Shown in pieces: positions 61,167 through 64,000 of a stretch of 64,000 nucleotides of DNA (positions within the stretch are counted from its first letter, which is position 1; the number at the start of each line of letters is the position of its first letter). The stretch spans positions 1,984,001 to 2,048,000 of the forward strand of contig NZ_CP013380.1 in NCBI RefSeq assembly GCF_001513745.1, written 5' to 3'. A model generated the notes under the pieces. It was not told the DNA's origin and did no database searches. It saw only the letters and a list, made by a program, of their open reading frames with translations. Position numbers and translations under genes: made by a program. This DNA comes from Burkholderia humptydooensis (lineage in GTDB: Bacteria; Pseudomonadota; Gammaproteobacteria; Burkholderiales; Burkholderiaceae).

Positions 61167-62681
61167 ATGACGAATCCGCCGGTGGTCGAGATGATCGACA
61201 TCGACAAGGCGTTTCCGGGCGTCCGCGCGCTGCGGCGCGTGCGCTTTCGCCTGTTTCCGGGCGAGATCCACGCGCTGATGGGGCAGAACGGCGCGGGCAA
61301 GTCGACGCTGATCAACGTGCTGACCGGCGTGCACGCGCACGACGCCGGCGAGATCCGCGTCGGCGGCCGGCCGGTGCGCTTCGCCGCGCCGCGGGAAGCC
61401 GAGGCGGCGGGCATCCGGACGCTCTACCAGGAAGTGAACCTGTGCCCGAACCTGTCGGTCGCCGAGAACGTGTTCGCGGGCCGGCAGCCGATGAAGCGCG
61501 GCGCGATCGACTGGAAGACGATCCATGCGCGCTCGCGCGACGCGCTCGCCGATCTGAGGCTGTCGATCGACGTCACGCGCTCGCTCGACGCGTATCCGAT
61601 CGCGGTGCAGCAGATGGTCGCGATCGCGCGGGCCGTGTCGGTCGACGCGCGCGTGCTGATTCTCGACGAGCCGACGTCGAGCCTCGACGACGGCGAGGTC
61701 GCGCGGCTGTTCGACGTGCTGCGGCGGCTGAAGGCGTCGGGCATCGCGATCCTGTTCGTCACGCATTTTCTCGAGCAGACCTATGCGGTCTCCGACCGGA
61801 TCACCGTGATGCGCAACGGCGAGCGCGAAGGCGAGTATCTGGCGCGCGAGCTGCCCGTCGACGCGCTCGTCGCGAAGATGACCGGCCGCGAGCGGATGCC
61901 CGACACGCCGCGGGCGGAGGCGGCCGCGCGCGCGAGCGACGCCCGCGCGGCCGCGCCGTTCCTGTCGATGCGGCGCGCCGGCCGGCGCGGGATGATGCAG
62001 CCGCTCGATCTCGACGTGCGGCCGGGCGAGATCCTCGGCCTCGCCGGGCTGCTCGGCTCGGGCCGCACCGAAACCGCGCGCCTCGCGTTCGCCGCGGAAC
62101 GCACGGACACCGGCGCGATCGAGATCGACGGCGCGCGCGCGCGGCTCGCGTCGCCGCGCGATGCGGTGCGGCGCGGGATCGCGTACTGCCCGGAAGACCG
62201 CAAGAAGGAGGGGATCGTCGCCGCGCTGTCGATCCGCGAGAACATCGTGCTCGCGCTGCAGGCGCGGCGCGGCTGGTGGCGGCTGATCGGCCGCGCGCGC
62301 CAGCGCGAGATCGCCGATACCTACATCGCGCGGCTCGGCATCAAGGCGCGCGACGCGGAGCAGCCGATCGGCCTGCTGTCGGGCGGCAACCAGCAGAAGG
62401 TGCTGCTCGCGCGCTGGCTCGCGACGGAGCCGAAGCTGCTGATTCTCGACGAGCCGACGCGCGGCATCGACGTCGCCGCGAAGTTCGACATCATGGAGCG
62501 CGTGCTCGCGCTCTGCGCGAAAGGGCTCGCGATCCTGTTCATCTCGTCGGAGATCGGCGAGGTGGTGCGCGTGAGCCACCGGATCGCGGTGCTGCGCGAC
62601 CGGCGCATGATCGCCGAGCTGGCCGGCGGCGACGCGTCCGAGGAGCGGATCTACCGGCTGATCGCGGGAGGCCAGTCATGA
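61167..62681 (+). CDS. ytfR: Sugar ABC transporter ATP-binding protein, YtfR-like
   Basis: 504 residues with two ABC domains. Domain 1 has [17 protein letters not shown] (Walker A, about residue 38) and [15 protein letters not shown] (Walker B). Domain 2 has GLLGSGRTETARL (degenerate A-loop), [16 protein letters not shown] and [16 protein letters not shown]. It begins 58 bp after ytfQ, with GGGAG before the ATG, and its stop overlaps ytfT (ATGA). It energises uptake of the YtfQ ligand. Confidence 0.92.
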   Translation: MTNPPVVEMIDIDKAFPGVRALRRVRFRLFPGEIHALMGQNGAGKSTLINVLTGVHAHDAGEIRVGGRPVRFAAPREAEAAGIRTLYQEVNLCPNLSVAENVFAGRQPMKRGAIDWKTIHARSRDALADLRLSIDVTRSLDAYPIAVQQMVAIARAVSVDARVLILDEPTSSLDDGEVARLFDVLRRLKASGIAILFVTHFLEQTYAVSDRITVMRNGEREGEYLARELPVDALVAKMTGRERMPDTPRAEAAARASDARAAAPFLSMRRAGRRGMMQPLDLDVRPGEILGLAGLLGSGRTETARLAFAAERTDTGAIEIDGARARLASPRDAVRRGIAYCPEDRKKEGIVAALSIRENIVLALQARRGWWRLIGRARQREIADTYIARLGIKARDAEQPIGLLSGGNQQKVLLARWLATEPKLLILDEPTRGIDVAAKFDIMERVLALCAKGLAILFISSEIGEVVRVSHRIAVLRDRRMIAELAGGDASEERIYRLIAGGQS

Positions 62682-63718
62682 CGCGGCTCAGGATGCTGCT
62701 TCGCCATCCGCTCGTGTGGCCGGCGCTGACGCTCGCGCTGCTGTTCGCGCTCGACGTCGCGCATCGACCGGGCTTCCTGTCGATCGCGCTGCTCGACGGT
62801 CATCTGTTCGGCGCGCCGGTCGATATCCTGAACCGCGCGGCGCCGCTCGTCATCGTGTCGCTCGGGATGACGCTCGTGATCGCGACGCGCGGGATCGACA
62901 TCTCGGTCGGCGCGATCGTCGCGATCGCCGGCGCGGCCGCGGCGATCGTGCTCGACGCGGACCCGTCGCGCGTCGGCGCGGCGCTTGCCGCCGCGCTCGG
63001 CGTCGGCGTGCTCGCGGGCGCGTGGAACGGCGCGCTCGTCGCATTCGTCGGGATGCAGCCGATCATCGCGACGCTGATCCTGATGGTCGCGGGCCGCGGC
63101 GTCGCGCAACTGCTGACGGGCGGCCAGATCGTTCCGATCGGCGCGCCCGGCTACCTCGCGCTCGGCGGCGGCTATCTCGCGACGGCGCCGTGCTCGGTGT
63201 GGATCGCGATCGCGGCGATCGCCGCGACGGCGCTGCTCGTGAATCGCACCGCGCTCGGCCTGTTCATTCGTGCGATCGGCGTGAACCCGGTCGCAACAAG
63301 GCTCGTCGGGCTGCGATCCGGCGCGGTGGTGTTCGGCGTCTATCTGTTTTCCGGCGTGATGGCCGCTATCGCCGGAATCCTCGCGAGCTCGAACGTGCGC
63401 AGCGCCGACGGCAACAATGCGGGCCTGCTGCTCGAGCTCGACGCGATCCTCGCGGTGACGCTCGGCGGCACGTCGCTGCTCGGCGGCCGCTTCAGCCTCG
63501 CCGGCACCGTGCTCGGCGCGCTGATCATCCAGACGCTCACCTATACGACGTATTCGATCGGCGTGCCGCCGGAAGCGACGCTCGTCGTCAAGGCGATCGT
63601 CGTGATCGTGGTGACGCTGATCCAGTCGGACGCGGCGCGCGCGACGGCCGTCCGGCACGCGTCGCGGCTGCTGTCGTTCGCGCGCTCGCGCGCCGCCGCC
63701 GGAGCGACGCCGCGATGA
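62678..63718 (+). CDS. ytfT: Sugar ABC transporter permease, YtfT-like
   Basis: 346 residues, multi-pass. The CUT2 permease block SLGMTLVIATRGIDISVGAIVAIAGA lies near 65-90, and FIRAIGVNPVATRLVGLRSGAVVFGVYLFSGVMAAIAGIL and LDAILAVTLGGTSLLGGRFSLAGTVLGALI are family landmarks. It starts inside the ytfR stop and overlaps the yjfF start (ATGA), so the whole set is translationally coupled. Confidence 0.92.
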   Translation: MTRLRMLLRHPLVWPALTLALLFALDVAHRPGFLSIALLDGHLFGAPVDILNRAAPLVIVSLGMTLVIATRGIDISVGAIVAIAGAAAAIVLDADPSRVGAALAAALGVGVLAGAWNGALVAFVGMQPIIATLILMVAGRGVAQLLTGGQIVPIGAPGYLALGGGYLATAPCSVWIAIAAIAATALLVNRTALGLFIRAIGVNPVATRLVGLRSGAVVFGVYLFSGVMAAIAGILASSNVRSADGNNAGLLLELDAILAVTLGGTSLLGGRFSLAGTVLGALIIQTLTYTTYSIGVPPEATLVVKAIVVIVVTLIQSDAARATAVRHASRLLSFARSRAAAGATPR

Positions 63719-64000
63719 ACCGATTCCTTGCCAGGCTCGCCGACCCGCGCACGCTGCCGATCGTCGTGACGGTCGGGCTGTTCGCCGCGCTGCTCGGGTT
63801 CGGGGCCGTGATGTACACGGGTTTCTTCTCAATGCAGGTGCTCACGGGACTCTTCGTCGACAATGCGTTCCTGCTGATCGTCGCGATCGGGATGACGTTC
63901 GTGATCGTGTCGGGCGGCATCGACCTGTCGGTCGGCTCTGTCGTCGCGCTGACGACGATCTTCTGCGCGGTGGGCGCCGAGCGGCTGCACTGGCCGGTGT
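63715..64000 (+). CDS. yjfF: Sugar ABC transporter permease, YjfF-like (3' end outside window)
   Basis: The first 95 codons of a CUT2 permease: MNRFLARLADPRTLPIVVTV, two transmembrane helices, and IVAIGMTFVIVSGGIDLSVGSVVALTTIF, the same signature as the preceding permease. E. coli has the same ytfT-yjfF pair, forming a heterodimeric channel. The gene runs off the right edge. Confidence 0.88.
   Translation, partial: MNRFLARLADPRTLPIVVTVGLFAALLGFGAVMYTGFFSMQVLTGLFVDNAFLLIVAIGMTFVIVSGGIDLSVGSVVALTTIFCAVGAERLHWPV

Noticed and set aside
1..64000. CRISPR arrays, tRNA/rRNA genes, prophage or integrase
   Set aside because: I found no regularly spaced direct repeats, no tRNA- or rRNA-like sequence and no integrase or phage structural gene.

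Overview
The window is very GC-rich, with dense, mostly co-oriented genes. It has a T6SS effector module, an NCS1 remnant, an XylR-type AraC regulator and DUF4123/DUF2827 families typical of Burkholderia. I read it as a beta-proteobacterial Burkholderia sp., probably of the B. pseudomallei complex. Species and replicon are inferences. I see no rRNA, tRNA, CRISPR array or replication origin.

Layout. (1) 1-2.9 kb: the end of a type VI secretion island, with a DUF4123 adaptor (cut by the left edge), a DUF3304-like lipoprotein and a Tle1-type DUF2235 phospholipase. (2) 3.16-4.24 kb: a decayed junction where an NCS1 permease fragment is joined to a frameshifted, 3'-truncated iron alcohol dehydrogenase. 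(3) 4.25-52 kb: one large, apparently coherent surface-protein and secretion locus. It holds gspI-gspJ; three paralogous TPR-glycosyltransferases; a 4284-residue two-partner-secretion exoprotein (TpsA); a LapA/DING-like phosphate-binding or phosphatase protein on the minus strand; gspF-gspH; an STN/ECF sigma/FecR signalling trio; a DUF4880-only mini-protein; a divergent pair made of an unknown protein and an inactivated IS4-like transposase fused to a Phd-like domain; gspK with a membrane protein on the minus strand; and a long plus-strand run of tpsB, exbB (with a DUF2341/LamG ectodomain), exbD, tonB, porin, a coiled-coil protein, a YbjN-like protein, a PpiC isomerase, two unknowns, htrA, a second TonB-C protein and a DUF2827 protein. 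(4) 52-64 kb: pentose/hexose catabolism, with galM and xylR (minus strand), xylA-xylFGH, and ytfQRT-yjfF running off the right edge.

How it fits together. The parts of region 3 match, in shuffled order, what I recall of the phosphate-starvation Vre/Hxc/Lap/Pdt region of Pseudomonas aeruginosa: VreA-VreI-VreR signalling, an Hxc type II system, LapA phosphatase, the PdtA/PdtB two-partner system, ExbB2/ExbD2/TonB and a PPIase. Here the type II set is only F, H, I, J and K, split over three places. No secretin, ATPase or major pseudopilin is visible. Five start regions (gspI, the first TPR gene, tpsA, gspF and lapA-like) share an element of about 32 nt: ATGGTCCGTAAC-like, then two 7-mers 11 nt apart resembling a PhoB box. 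This suggests a single regulon. Two features stand out: four candidate glycosyltransferases flank an adhesin that has only two cysteines, and a domesticated transposase-Phd fusion sits inside the locus.
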